A stretch of 64,000 nt of DNA, from assembly GCF_000577275.2 (NCBI RefSeq), contig NZ_HG916852.1:4131306-4195305 (forward strand). Direction: 5' to 3'. Shown one piece after another: positions 18,003 to 28,197 of the stretch. Origin of the DNA: Rhizobium favelukesii. Its GTDB lineage: Bacteria; Pseudomonadota; Alphaproteobacteria; Rhizobiales; Rhizobiaceae. The translations under genes and the position numbers were made by a program. Below the pieces are notes generated by a model, which was not told the DNA's origin, did no database searches, and worked only from the letters and a program-made list of their open reading frames with translations. Positions within the stretch are counted from its first letter, which is position 1, and the number at the start of each line of letters is the position of its first letter.

Positions 18003-21000
18003 ATGTCAATTTCCGCCACGTCTCCGAGCCCGTCCCGCGAGTCCGAAACGAAGCAGATCGATCATAACGACTCGATCCGCTCAACGTATCTTTCCATCGA
18101 GGATATCAAGGCAATAGGCGCCTCCGTCGCCGCCCGCGGCGTCGACTTGCTGCCCGCTTTTGCGCCCTTCGATTTCTTCGCGCGGCATAAGGAAAACGAG
18201 AAGGAAATCCTGCGGGTCTACCGCACCACGGCAACGGACGTGGAATCGGGTGAAACGATCACTCCCGCAGCGGAATGGCTGCTCGACAACCACTACATTG
18301 TCGAGGAAGCGATCCAGGAAATCCGTCGGGACTTCCCGCGGCGCTTCTATCGGGAACTGCCGACGATCGACATCAGCGGTGTGCAGATTCCGCGCACGCT
18401 GGCGCTCGCGTGGCTTTATGTCGCCCACACCCACAGCACGATCTCGCAGCAAAGCCTGACGGCCCTCGTCGATGGCTTCCAGCAGAGCGAAACGCTGAGG
18501 ATCGGTGAACTCTGGGCACTGCCGTCGCTTGTTCGCTATGTGCTCGTGGAAAACCTGCGTCGCATTTCGATCCGCGTCGAGCGCAGCCGTCGGTTGCGTC
18601 GACGCGCCAACGAGGCTGCAGACGAGCTTGTGCGGCTGACGGACCCGGGAAGGGCGGCCGAGTATCTTAGGTCGCTGGAGTCTCTTGCCGACGACAACAC
18701 CTTTGCGACGCAGTTCCTCTATCGCATGCGCGACGGCTCGCAAGCGTCCAGCGTGGCGATCACATGGCTGGACGAGCGTCTTGAAGCCCTCGGCCGTGAC
18801 ACCGAAGAGGCGACGATGGCGGAACATAGCCGCCTGTCCTCCGGCAATGTCACGATGGGCAACATCATCCGCAGTCTTCGCGAGATCGACGACACCGAAT
18901 GGTCGGTCTGGGTCGAGCAGGTGAGCCATGTTGACAAGCTGCTGTGGGACCATTCCGACTACGGTGATCTTGATTCCGGCTCGCGCAACAAATACCGCAA
19001 GCAGATCGAAAAGCTGGCCAAGCGCTCGCCACTGTCGGAAATGGAAATTGCCCAACTGGCGCTCGATATGACTGAGGAGGCGAAGGCCTCCGGCGAGACG
19101 CAGCCAAATGAACCAAACGTCGGTGGCTTTCTCACCGGTGCCCAACGGCCAAAACTCGAGGCGCGATCGAACTACCGCCCAACGCCGACGCAGCATTTTG
19201 TCCGCGCCGTTCGCCGATTCAATTGGCTGTCGATCGCCGCTCCGGTGATCCTGCTCACGATCATCGCGATGGCGGTCGTCGGCAAGTTCATGGCCAGTGC
19301 AGGCATGGGACCGCTGGAAATCGCGATCCTGCTGATCATGTTCTCGCTTCTGGCCTCCGAAGGCGCGACCGGTCTCTTCAACACCGTGCTGTCGTTCTTC
19401 GTCATACCGGCTCGACTGGTCGGCTACGAATTCAAGGAAGGCATTCCGGAGGAAGCACGCACGCTTCTGGTCGTTCCCTGCCTTATCTCCAACCGTGACA
19501 GCGTCGATGAGCTGGTCCGAAATCTCGAGGTCCACTACCTCGCCAACCCGCGCGGCGAAATCTACTTCGCGCTGCTCAGTGACTGGCCGGACAGCCAGGC
19601 CGAGGAAACGTCTGCCGATCTTGAGGTTCTGGACTACGCTCGCCGCGAAGTCGCAAACCTCTCGGCGCGCTATGCCTTTGATGGCAAGACGCGTTTCTAT
19701 CTCTTGCATCGCCGCCGGCTCTACAATCCGTCCGAAGGTGCCTGGATGGGATGGGAACGCAAGCGCGGCAAGCTGCACGAATTGAACCTGCTGCTTCGCG
19801 GCGACCGTGATACGACCTACCTTCCGGGTGCAAATATCGTACCGGCAAACGTTCAGTACGTGATGACGCTCGATGCCGACACACGCCTTATGCGTGATGC
19901 GGTCACGAAGCTCGCAGGCAAGCTCTACCATCCGATCAACCGTCCGGTCATCAATCCGGCTACGGGTCGCGTCGAAAGCGGCTATGGCGTGCTGCAGCCG
20001 CGCGTTACCCCATCCCTGACAACAGGCAAGGACGCTTCGGTCTTCCAGCGCGTGTTCTCGATCAACCGCGGCCTCGACCCGTACGTCTTCACCGTCTCCG
20101 ACGTCTATCAGGATCTGGCGGGTGAGGGCACTTTCACCGGCAAGGGCCTTTATCATGTCGATGCCTTCGAAGCGTCGCTGAAGGGGCGCATCGAGGAAAA
20201 CTCGGTGCTCAGCCACGACCTGCTCGAGGGTTCGATGGCCCGTTGCGCGCTGGTCACCGATCTGGAGCTCGTCGAAGATTTCCCGATCCGTTACGAGGTC
20301 GAAACCTCGCGCCAGCATCGTTGGGCGCGTGGCGACTGGCAGCTGTTGCCGTACATGTTCAATCCGAAGCACGGCGTGACCGGGCTCGGCCGCTGGAAGA
20401 TGTTCGACAATCTCCGCCGCTCGCTGACACCGATCGCCTGGTTCTTCGCCTCGGTGCTCGGCTGGTATTTCATGAGCCCACTCGGCGCACTCGTCTGGCA
20501 GATCCTCTTGATTTTCTGCCTCTTCGTCGCTCCCACGCTCTCGCTTATCCACGGCATCATTCCCCGCACCAGCGATATCGTCGCGAGGGCTCACCTTTAC
20601 ACCGTTTGGTCCGACATTCGCGCGGCCAATGCCCAAGTGGCCCTGCGGATCGTCTTCATCGCCGATTCCGCTTGCATGATGGCCGATGCCATCGGTCGCT
20701 CGCTCTATCGCCTGCTTTTCAGCCACAAGCTGATGCTGCAGTGGCGAACGGCAGCCAGTGTCCAGGCCGGCAAGCAGGGAACGATCCGGTCTTACTACAA
20801 GGCAATGTGGCACGCCCCGGTGCTGGCCCTTCTCGCGCTCGGCTTTGCCGCACTTTCCGGCGACAACGCCTATCTCGTCGGCGTTCCTTTCGCCCTTCTC
20901 TGGTTCCTGTCGCCACTGGTCGCCTACTATGTCAGCCAGTCTGCCGAGACCGAAGACCGGCTTGAGGTCGCCGATTCCGTTTCCAGCGAACTCCGCAAGA

Positions 21001-24000
21001 TTGCCCGCCGCACGTGGCGATATTTCGAGACGTTCACGACCGCCGAACAGAACTACCTGCCGCCGGACAATGTTCAGGAAACGCCGCATGTGATCGTGGC
21101 GACGCGCACGTCTCCGACCAATATCGGCGTCTACCTGCTATCCGTCGTCTCCGGCCGCCATTTCGGATGGTTCTCCTTCGAGGAAACCATCGAGCGGCTC
21201 GAACAGACGATCGCAACGATCGACAGGATGGAGAAGTTCCGCGGGCACCTGTTCAACTGGTATCACACCGATACGCTCGAGACGCTTGGACCGCGCTATG
21301 TTTCCGCAGTCGATAGCGGCAACCTTGCTGGCCACCTCATCGCGATCTCGTCCGCCTGCCGCGACTGGGCGGAAGCGCCGTCAGCTCATATGCAGGGCAA
21401 CCTCGACGGCGTCGGCGATACTGCCGGCATCCTTGCAGAAGTGCTGTCCGAGCTGCCGGACGATCGCAAGACGGTTCGCCCGCTGCGCCGTCGCCTGGAG
21501 GAACGAATCATCGGCTTCCAGAACGCGCTGGCCGCAGTCAAGCGCGAGCACGAGTTCGCATCCATTCGCATCATCAACCTCGCCGTACTGGCGCGTGATA
21601 TTCAGAAGCTCGCTGCCAACCTCGACCACGAAGTAAAGTCTGCTTTGAGCGTCGAAGTCACGCGCTGGGCGGAGTCTCTGGTCAAGATCTGCGAAGCCCA
21701 CATCTCCGACAGCACTTTTGATCTATCCAACATCGACGCGTTGCGTCCACGTCTGACTGCCTTGCGCGACAAGGCACGCGACCTCGCCTTCTCGATGGAC
21801 TTTGGTTTCCTGTTCCGACCCGAGCGGCGCCTGCTCTCCATCGGCTACCGGGTGGAAAGCGGCGAACTCGATCAGGCGTGTTATGACCTACTGGCGTCGG
21901 AATGCCGCCTCACCAGCCTGTTCGGCATCGCCAAGGGCGACTTGCCGACAGAGCATTGGTACCGACTCGGCCGCCAGGTCGTTCCGGTTGGCTCGCGCGG
22001 TGCACTCGTCTCCTGGTCCGGCTCGATGTTCGAGTACCTCATGCCGCCGCTCGTCATGCAGGAGCGCGGCGGAGGCATCCTCAACCAGACCAACAATCTG
22101 GTCGTGGTCGAGCAAATGAACCATGCTCGCAAGCTGGGAATTCCGTGGGGTATTTCGGAAGCGGCGTTCAATGCGCGCGACCACAACCTGAACTACCAGT
22201 ACACGAACTTCGGCGTACCATCGCTCGGCCTGAAGCGTGGCCTTGGCCACAACGCGGTTATCGCGCCCTATGCTTCGATCCTCGCCAGCCAGTACGATCC
22301 TGACGCGGCACTTGAGAACCTTCAGCGCCTGCGCAAGCTCGGCGCGCTCGGTAAGTTCGGCTTCCACGACGCCGTCGATTTTACGCCGACCCGCGTGCCC
22401 GAAGGTAAGACTTGCGCGGTCGTCTACAACTACTATGCTCACCATCACGGCATGTCGATCGCGGCCGTCGCGAACGTGGCCTTCAACGGCCACTTGCGCG
22501 AACTCTTCCACTCGGATCCGGTGATCGAGGCTGCCGAGCTCCTTCTCCAGGAGAAGGCACCGCGGGATATTCCGGTCATGAGTGGCAAGCACGAGTCCGA
22601 TACGCCAGCCAGCATCCAGGACGACCTGTTGCGTCCTGAACTGCGCAAGATCTATGATCCGGCATCGCGCGACCGCGAGCTGGTCTTCCTCTCGAACGGC
22701 CACTACTCGCTGATGCTGACTGCAACCGGCGCCGGCTATTCCAGGTGGAACGGCCAGTCGGTCTCCCGTTGGAAAGCCGATCCAACCGAGGATCGCTGGG
22801 GTAGCTTCATCTTCCTGCGCGATACCGCAACCAACGAATGGTGGTCGGCGACCGCGGAGCCAAAGAGCGTCGAAGGCGAGCAGGTCAGGGTTCTCCTTGC
22901 CGACGAAAAGGCGGAGTTCACCAAGACCGTCGGTGACCTTACCAGTGAGGTCGAGTGCATCGTCGCCACTGAGCACGACGCCGAAGGCCGACGCCTGACG
23001 CTCGTCAACAGCGGAACGGAGGATCGCTTCATCGAGGTGACCTCGTATCTCGAACCGGTTCTGGCGACGGACGATGTCGACAACGCACACCCGGCGTTTG
23101 CCCGGATGTTCGTCAAGACGGAAATCGGCAAACGCGGTGACGTCATCCGCGTCGAGCGCAACAAGCGCGATCCGAACGAGCCGAACATGGCCGTTGCTCA
23201 CCTTATCGTCGACAACTCCGGTTCTTCGCGCCACACCGAGTTCGAGACCGACCGCCGCAAGTTCCTCGGACGGGGACGCACCCTCTCGAATGCTGCCGTT
23301 TTCGACCCTGGCGCGACCCTTTCCGGCACCGACGGCTTCGTTCTCGACCCGGTTCTCTCCCTTCGCCGCACGGTCCGCGTGCCGCCCGGCAAGAAAGTCA
23401 GCGTCATCTTCTGGACTGTCGCTGCCCCGAGCCGCAATGAGGTGGACCAGGCCGTTGATCGGTATCGCCACGCGGACGCCTTCAACCACGAGCTCGTCCA
23501 GGCATGGACCCGCACGCAGGTGCAGATGCGCCATGTCGGCGTCACGTCGCAGCAGGCGGTAGCCTTCCAGCATCTCGGCCGCCACCTGGTTTATCCGGAT
23601 ATGTATCTGCGCGCCGATGCGGCCGCAGTCGCCGCCGGCATGCAGTCGCAGTCGTCGCTTTGGCCGCTGGCAATTTCGGGGGATTTCCCGATCTTCACCC
23701 TGCGCGTCAATGATGACATGGATCTCGACATTGTCAGAGAGGCATTGCTTGCGCAGGAATACCTTCGCTCGCGTGGCGTCACCGCCGATCTGGTCATCAT
23801 GAACGAGCGCGCCTCATCCTATGCGCAGGACATGCAGCACGCCGTCGACCAGATGGCAGAAAACGTTCGCCGTATGGGTCAGGCCGATGGCTTGCGTCAG
23901 CACATTTTTACGGTCCGCAAGGATCTGATGGAAGAGTCGACATATCACGCCCTCATCTCCGCCTCGCGCGTGACCTTCCACGCCAAGAACGGCAAGATTA

Positions 24001-26522
24001 TCGATCAGATCAATCGCGCCGTCGCGCTCTTTTCCCCAAGCAAGGAAGAGCAGCAGGAACTGGAACGCGCCGACCGGGCAAAGACGCCTGTCAAGCTGGT
24101 CGCCGCGGCACCCGCCTCATCGCCGTCAAAGGTGGTGATCGAGGAGGAAGGCGACCTTAATTTCTGGAACGGCATCGGCGGTTTTGCCGTCGACGGTCGC
24201 GAATATGTCGTGCGCCTTCCCGGGGGTCACGCGACGCCTCATCCGTGGATCAATGTGATCTCGAATGAGAAATTCGGCTTCCACGTGTCTGCGGAAGGAG
24301 CGGGTTTCACGTGGAGCGTAAACTCGCGCGATTATCAGCTGACCTCGTGGTCGAATGACGCGGTCATCAACCGCCCAGGTGAAGCGATTTACGTCGTCGA
24401 TCGCGAGAGCGGCGCGGTGTTGACCCCGTTCGCGAGCCTCTCGGAGCGTCAGGATATTCGCTTCGAAGCACGACATGGTCTGGGCTATTCCGTATTCTCC
24501 AGCGTCCAGAACGAAATCGCGCTTGAGGTCACGCAAACCGTCGATCGCGAGAAACCGGTCAAGCTGCAGCGGATCCGGCTACGCAATACCGGCTCCAGAC
24601 CAAGAAAGCTGCGGCTCTACGGCTACGTCGAGTGGGTTCTGGGCAACAACGCGCAGAAGTCTGCACCGTTCATCCTCTCTGAGCACGACGAGGAGACGGG
24701 CGCGCTGCTGGCGAGCAACAACTACAGCATCGATTATTCCGGTCGCGTGACTTTCTTTGTGGCCAGCGAGAAGCCATCGAGCTTTACCGCCAGCCGTCGA
24801 GAATTTATCGGCAAAACAGGTACGATCCAGACACCGCATGCACTGAGTTCGGTGGCCAACCTTTCCGGCACGACCGAACTCGACGGCGACCCGGCAGCGG
24901 TTCTGGCGATCGATATCGAGATCGGACCGGACGAGGAGCGGGATGTCTGCTTCTTCCTCGGCGAGACCGAGACGAAGGCCGAGGCGAGGGCGTTGATCAG
25001 CGATATCCGCAAGATCGCCTTCGAGGACGTTGTCCAGGCAAACCGTGCCTTCTGGCAGGGTTTCACTGGGAAGCTGCAGGTTTTCACGCCCGATCAGAGC
25101 ATGAACAATCTGATCAATACGTGGCTGCCCTACCAGAGCCTTGGCTGCCGTATCATGGCGCGTACGGCCTTCTATCAGGCGAGCGGTGCCTTCGGCTTCC
25201 GCGACCAGTTGCAGGATACATTGGCATTCGTCATCCATGAGCCGTCGATTGCCCGCAAGCAGATCCTGAACGCCGCCTCGCGTCAGTTCCGTGAAGGTGA
25301 CGTTCAGCACTGGTGGCTGCCCGGTACTGGCGCCGGCGTCCGGACAATGATCTCGGACGATGTTGTTTGGCTCGCCTACGCGATCCATCACTACTGCAGC
25401 GTTACGAGCGACAAGAGCGTCCTCGACGAGCAGCTCGCCTTCCTGGAAGGGCCGGCGCTCCTCGAGGGCCAGCACGATTCCTTCTATCTGCCTGAGGTCT
25501 CCGACGACACGGCGAGCGTCTACGAACACGCCGCCATCGCGCTTGATCTCGCGATCGCCCGGAAGGGAAAGAACGGGCTGCCGTTATTCCTTGGCGGCGA
25601 CTGGAACGATGGCATGAACCGCGTCGGCATCGGCGGCCAGGGAACGAGCGTCTGGCTCGGCTGGTTCCTTGCGGGCGCGCTGCGCTCGTTTACCGCCTAT
25701 GCGCGGGAGCGGGGCGACACGGCACGTGTCGAGCAGTGGACCAAGCACCTGGCAGAGCTTAAGGCTGCGCTTGAAACTGCAGCTTGGGATGGCGCCTACT
25801 ACAGGCGTGGTACGTTTGACGACGGCAGCTTGCTTGGTTCGAAGGAAAGCCTCGAATGCCAGATCGACTCGATCGCCCAGTCCTGGAGTGTGCTATCCGG
25901 CGAAGGAGATCCGGCGCATGCTGCGAAGGCGATGAACTCGGTCTTGGATAAGTTGGTCGATCCCGAAGCGCGGATCATCCGCCTCTTTACCCCGCCCTTT
26001 GCTAACTCGGCTAAGGATCCGGGCTACATCAAGGCCTACCCGCCAGGTGTTCGCGAAAACGGTGGTCAGTACACCCATGCCGCGACCTGGGTCGTCATGG
26101 CGCTGGCCGAGCTTGGCCGCGGCGATGACGCTCTGCGTTGTTTCGAACTGCTCAATCCGATCAGCCATGCGCGTGACCCGGTTTCGGCGGAGCGCTATCG
26201 CGTCGAACCCTACATCATCGCAGCTGATGTCTACGGCGAGGGCACGCTCACCGGGCGCGGCGGCTGGACGTGGTACACGGGCTCGGCCGGGTGGCTCTAC
26301 CGGGCGGTGACCGAGGGCATCCTTGGCATCCGGGTAAAGGACGGTTGCTTGTACGTGCGTCCGGCACTGCCGAGCACATGGGACGGCTTCTCTGCCGAGA
26401 TCGAGCATGCGGGTGCTAAATATCTCATTTCGGTCTCAAAATCGTCCCATCCTAAAGGTTACGGTGTCACCATCAACGGACGCGAAGTCACCGATCCCGA
26501 CGAGGGATATCCGGTCGGATAA
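18003..26522 (+). CDS. ndvB: Cyclic beta-1,2-glucan synthase (NdvB/ChvB)
   Basis: Giant inner-membrane enzyme that starts, elongates, sizes and closes cyclic beta-1,2-glucan, a periplasmic osmolyte needed for nodulation or virulence in rhizobia and agrobacteria. The start at 18003 (MSISATSPSPS) gives 2839 residues, the family's length; no good ribosome site is visible, so the start is the least certain point. In order: a cytoplasmic N-terminal part, helices near 405-470, a GT84 glycosyltransferase with TLDADTR (about 621) and QHRWARGDW (about 770), helices near 810-855 and 935-980, then glucan-binding repeats, and a C-terminal GH94 phosphorylase with DWNDGMN (about 2530), which trims the chain. 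All key motifs are intact. The next gene probably modifies the product. Confidence 0.97.
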   Translation: MSISATSPSPSRESETKQIDHNDSIRSTYLSIEDIKAIGASVAARGVDLLPAFAPFDFFARHKENEKEILRVYRTTATDVESGETITPAAEWLLDNHYIVEEAIQEIRRDFPRRFYRELPTIDISGVQIPRTLALAWLYVAHTHSTISQQSLTALVDGFQQSETLRIGELWALPSLVRYVLVENLRRISIRVERSRRLRRRANEAADELVRLTDPGRAAEYLRSLESLADDNTFATQFLYRMRDGSQASSVAITWLDERLEALGRDTEEATMAEHSRLSSGNVTMGNIIRSLREIDDTEWSVWVEQVSHVDKLLWDHSDYGDLDSGSRNKYRKQIEKLAKRSPLSEMEIAQLALDMTEEAKASGETQPNEPNVGGFLTGAQRPKLEARSNYRPTPTQHFVRAVRRFNWLSIAAPVILLTIIAMAVVGKFMASAGMGPLEIAILLIMFSLLASEGATGLFNTVLSFFVIPARLVGYEFKEGIPEEARTLLVVPCLISNRDSVDELVRNLEVHYLANPRGEIYFALLSDWPDSQAEETSADLEVLDYARREVANLSARYAFDGKTRFYLLHRRRLYNPSEGAWMGWERKRGKLHELNLLLRGDRDTTYLPGANIVPANVQYVMTLDADTRLMRDAVTKLAGKLYHPINRPVINPATGRVESGYGVLQPRVTPSLTTGKDASVFQRVFSINRGLDPYVFTVSDVYQDLAGEGTFTGKGLYHVDAFEASLKGRIEENSVLSHDLLEGSMARCALVTDLELVEDFPIRYEVETSRQHRWARGDWQLLPYMFNPKHGVTGLGRWKMFDNLRRSLTPIAWFFASVLGWYFMSPLGALVWQILLIFCLFVAPTLSLIHGIIPRTSDIVARAHLYTVWSDIRAANAQVALRIVFIADSACMMADAIGRSLYRLLFSHKLMLQWRTAASVQAGKQGTIRSYYKAMWHAPVLALLALGFAALSGDNAYLVGVPFALLWFLSPLVAYYVSQSAETEDRLEVADSVSSELRKIARRTWRYFETFTTAEQNYLPPDNVQETPHVIVATRTSPTNIGVYLLSVVSGRHFGWFSFEETIERLEQTIATIDRMEKFRGHLFNWYHTDTLETLGPRYVSAVDSGNLAGHLIAISSACRDWAEAPSAHMQGNLDGVGDTAGILAEVLSELPDDRKTVRPLRRRLEERIIGFQNALAAVKREHEFASIRIINLAVLARDIQKLAANLDHEVKSALSVEVTRWAESLVKICEAHISDSTFDLSNIDALRPRLTALRDKARDLAFSMDFGFLFRPERRLLSIGYRVESGELDQACYDLLASECRLTSLFGIAKGDLPTEHWYRLGRQVVPVGSRGALVSWSGSMFEYLMPPLVMQERGGGILNQTNNLVVVEQMNHARKLGIPWGISEAAFNARDHNLNYQYTNFGVPSLGLKRGLGHNAVIAPYASILASQYDPDAALENLQRLRKLGALGKFGFHDAVDFTPTRVPEGKTCAVVYNYYAHHHGMSIAAVANVAFNGHLRELFHSDPVIEAAELLLQEKAPRDIPVMSGKHESDTPASIQDDLLRPELRKIYDPASRDRELVFLSNGHYSLMLTATGAGYSRWNGQSVSRWKADPTEDRWGSFIFLRDTATNEWWSATAEPKSVEGEQVRVLLADEKAEFTKTVGDLTSEVECIVATEHDAEGRRLTLVNSGTEDRFIEVTSYLEPVLATDDVDNAHPAFARMFVKTEIGKRGDVIRVERNKRDPNEPNMAVAHLIVDNSGSSRHTEFETDRRKFLGRGRTLSNAAVFDPGATLSGTDGFVLDPVLSLRRTVRVPPGKKVSVIFWTVAAPSRNEVDQAVDRYRHADAFNHELVQAWTRTQVQMRHVGVTSQQAVAFQHLGRHLVYPDMYLRADAAAVAAGMQSQSSLWPLAISGDFPIFTLRVNDDMDLDIVREALLAQEYLRSRGVTADLVIMNERASSYAQDMQHAVDQMAENVRRMGQADGLRQHIFTVRKDLMEESTYHALISASRVTFHAKNGKIIDQINRAVALFSPSKEEQQELERADRAKTPVKLVAAAPASSPSKVVIEEEGDLNFWNGIGGFAVDGREYVVRLPGGHATPHPWINVISNEKFGFHVSAEGAGFTWSVNSRDYQLTSWSNDAVINRPGEAIYVVDRESGAVLTPFASLSERQDIRFEARHGLGYSVFSSVQNEIALEVTQTVDREKPVKLQRIRLRNTGSRPRKLRLYGYVEWVLGNNAQKSAPFILSEHDEETGALLASNNYSIDYSGRVTFFVASEKPSSFTASRREFIGKTGTIQTPHALSSVANLSGTTELDGDPAAVLAIDIEIGPDEERDVCFFLGETETKAEARALISDIRKIAFEDVVQANRAFWQGFTGKLQVFTPDQSMNNLINTWLPYQSLGCRIMARTAFYQASGAFGFRDQLQDTLAFVIHEPSIARKQILNAASRQFREGDVQHWWLPGTGAGVRTMISDDVVWLAYAIHHYCSVTSDKSVLDEQLAFLEGPALLEGQHDSFYLPEVSDDTASVYEHAAIALDLAIARKGKNGLPLFLGGDWNDGMNRVGIGGQGTSVWLGWFLAGALRSFTAYARERGDTARVEQWTKHLAELKAALETAAWDGAYYRRGTFDDGSLLGSKESLECQIDSIAQSWSVLSGEGDPAHAAKAMNSVLDKLVDPEARIIRLFTPPFANSAKDPGYIKAYPPGVRENGGQYTHAATWVVMALAELGRGDDALRCFELLNPISHARDPVSAERYRVEPYIIAADVYGEGTLTGRGGWTWYTGSAGWLYRAVTEGILGIRVKDGCLYVRPALPSTWDGFSAEIEHAGAKYLISVSKSSHPKGYGVTINGREVTDPDEGYPVG

Positions 26523-26555
26523 CAGCATTTTTCCACGCTAATCATCCGGCGATTC

Positions 26556-26589
26556 GTTGCGGCCAAAAGGGAACCCTTTTGGCCGCAAC
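26556..26589. repeat. Perfect 16-base inverted repeat between ndvB and opgC
   Basis: GTTGCGGCCAAAAGGG, two bases, then CCCTTTTGGCCGCAAC. It is 33 bases after the ndvB stop and ends 33 bases before the opgC start. There is no T-run on either side, so it is not a standard terminator; it could stabilise ndvB mRNA, attenuate opgC or bind a protein. Confidence 0.75.
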
Positions 26590-26622
26590 TGCGTTTGCAA
26601 AATCGGAAAGCAGGAGAAGTCC

Positions 26623-27843
26623 ATGGCAATAGCGCTCGAAGGAACGATCAGCGCCAAGCAAAGTTCTGTGACGATAGCGACGCCGAAACGTGACACACGA
26701 TTGGACGTTCTGCGCGGACTCGCGCTCATCACGATTTTCATCAATCATGTTCCCGGTCAGATTTTCGAGAACCTCACAACCAAGAATTTCGGCTTCTCGG
26801 ATGCGGCCGAAGGCTTCGTCCTGATCTCCGGCATTGCCGTCGGTCTGGCCTACGGATCGCGCTTTCAGCCAGGGGCGTGGCTGCAGACGGCAACAAAAGC
26901 CACGAAGCGAGCATTCACGCTTTACCTGGCTCACATGATCACGACATTCATGACGCTCGCCCTATTTCTCACCGGCGCATGGATCTTCCATCGGCCCGGG
27001 CTTTTGTGTGAGATCAACATCCTTGCAGTCCTCACCAATTTGAAGGCCGGGATCCCCTCGTTGCTGCTACTCGGGCATCAGATCGGTTACAACAACATTC
27101 TGCCGATGTATGGCGCGTTGATGTTGATGGTCCCGATCATCCTTCTGCTCAATGCGGCAAGCCCCCTCCTTGCCCTCGCCGTTTCGGGCACTGTCTGGCT
27201 GTTTGCCGGCGTTTACGAGATTGCTCCGCATAACATGTTGATCGAAGGCTACTGGTTCCTCAATCCGTTGTCCTGGCAGTTCCTCTTTACGATCGGCATC
27301 GTCGGAATGATGCATGTGCGCCGCGGCGGCAAACTGCCGCAGCACCCAATTCTTTTTGCGCTCGCGGCCGCCTATATCGTGTTGTCCTTTGCCTGGGTTG
27401 TCGGTCAGCTCTGGAGCTTCGGAATCGCACTGACGTCGCTCGGGCTGCCGCCCGTACTGACGGGCTTCGACAAGACGTTCCTGTCGTTACCGAGGCTGCT
27501 GCACGTTTTGGCGTTGACCTATCTCGTCATCAACATTCCGGCGATCTCACGCCTGCTTCAACGGTCCACGGACAATCCGCTGACCGTCCTCGGTCGCCAT
27601 TCGCTGAGCATCTTCGTCGCCGGCACCATTCTGGCGATGGTTGGTCAGGTCGTGCTCTACATCAACAATCACGATCAGATCGCCGGGCCAGTCTTCGTGG
27701 TCATCGGCATCGCCATCCAGTTCGCCTACGCCTACCATCTTGAGCGCAAGCGCAGGCTTGAGATGGGGGACCATAGGAGATTGCCCGATCGAAGCATGAT
27801 TCCGGTTCCCGTGCGCGTCGATCGTTGGCGGGATCGGCGCTAG
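26623..27843 (+). CDS. opgC: OpgC-like periplasmic glucan acyltransferase (succinylation)
   Basis: Polytopic inner-membrane protein of 406 residues with about ten hydrophobic helices. It has the OpgC/acyltransferase-like start: RDTRLDVLRGLALITIFINHV, followed by FSDAAEGFVLISGIAVG, and a late LTVLGRHSLSIFVAGT. In Rhodobacter OpgC succinylates osmoregulated periplasmic glucans; its place straight after ndvB makes the same role on cyclic glucan likely here. The ATG at 26623 follows CAGGAGAAG. The C-terminal tail is basic (RVDRWRDRR), pointing to the cytoplasm. Substrate and acyl group are inferred. Confidence 0.85.
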   Translation: MAIALEGTISAKQSSVTIATPKRDTRLDVLRGLALITIFINHVPGQIFENLTTKNFGFSDAAEGFVLISGIAVGLAYGSRFQPGAWLQTATKATKRAFTLYLAHMITTFMTLALFLTGAWIFHRPGLLCEINILAVLTNLKAGIPSLLLLGHQIGYNNILPMYGALMLMVPIILLLNAASPLLALAVSGTVWLFAGVYEIAPHNMLIEGYWFLNPLSWQFLFTIGIVGMMHVRRGGKLPQHPILFALAAAYIVLSFAWVVGQLWSFGIALTSLGLPPVLTGFDKTFLSLPRLLHVLALTYLVINIPAISRLLQRSTDNPLTVLGRHSLSIFVAGTILAMVGQVVLYINNHDQIAGPVFVVIGIAIQFAYAYHLERKRRLEMGDHRRLPDRSMIPVPVRVDRWRDRR

Positions 27844-28197
27844 ACGCCGGCGGCATGAGGGCTGCTGGAAGACCGACCATCGGCCGCCACGCTGCCGCAT
27901 CTGATCGCAAAAACCTTGACTCCTGTGGAAAACCTTTTAAGAGCAACGGCGGAAAAGGGATATCCATGGTTCGCGACGAACACGCCATTGCTGCATGCAA
28001 TGACCTGGCACAAAATGCCGGGATGGGTACTGCCGTTCCGGTTTCTTCCAAAACCAAGGCCAAAACGACGACGAAAACCGTCTGACGTCTCTGGCCTGCC
28101 GCTCTCTCCCCGGCCCGGCTGGGGACAAGGAAGCCGCGATGTTTTCGCGCTTCCCCCTCACCGGATAAGAGGAGAGAAGAGAAAGAGAGCTTGAGAA
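27844..28197. other. Intergenic region between opgC and asd
   Basis: 354 bases. It holds a possible 39-codon gene (listed) and, from about 28090, a GC-rich part (CTCTGGCCTGCCG...CCCCGGCCCGGCTGGGG) reminiscent of the degenerate palindromic repeats common between rhizobial genes. The asd ribosome region is purine-rich (about 28168-28190). Confidence 0.35.
27966..28085 (+). CDS. Possible small protein, unknown function (39 aa)
   Basis: ATG at 27966 after AAAAGGGATATCC opens a 39-residue frame ending in a Lys/Thr-rich tail (SKTKAKTTTKTV). Not recognised. A TTGACT element lies about 50 bases upstream. Short and compositionally simple, so it may be chance. Confidence 0.22.
   Translation: MVRDEHAIAACNDLAQNAGMGTAVPVSSKTKAKTTTKTV

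Noticed and set aside
18081..21089. Open frame of about 1000 codons antisense to ndvB
   Set aside because: Low-complexity Arg/Asp/Glu-rich shadow of a GC-rich gene, no ribosome site; ndvB motifs on the plus strand are unambiguous.
24303..24318. GGTTTCACGTGGAGCG in ndvB as a parS site
   Set aside because: Only the left half and centre match; the right half is lost.
28090..28165. GC-rich palindromic stretch as a RIME-like rhizobial repeat
   Set aside because: Resembles such elements in tone only; arms do not pair well and no second copy is in the window.
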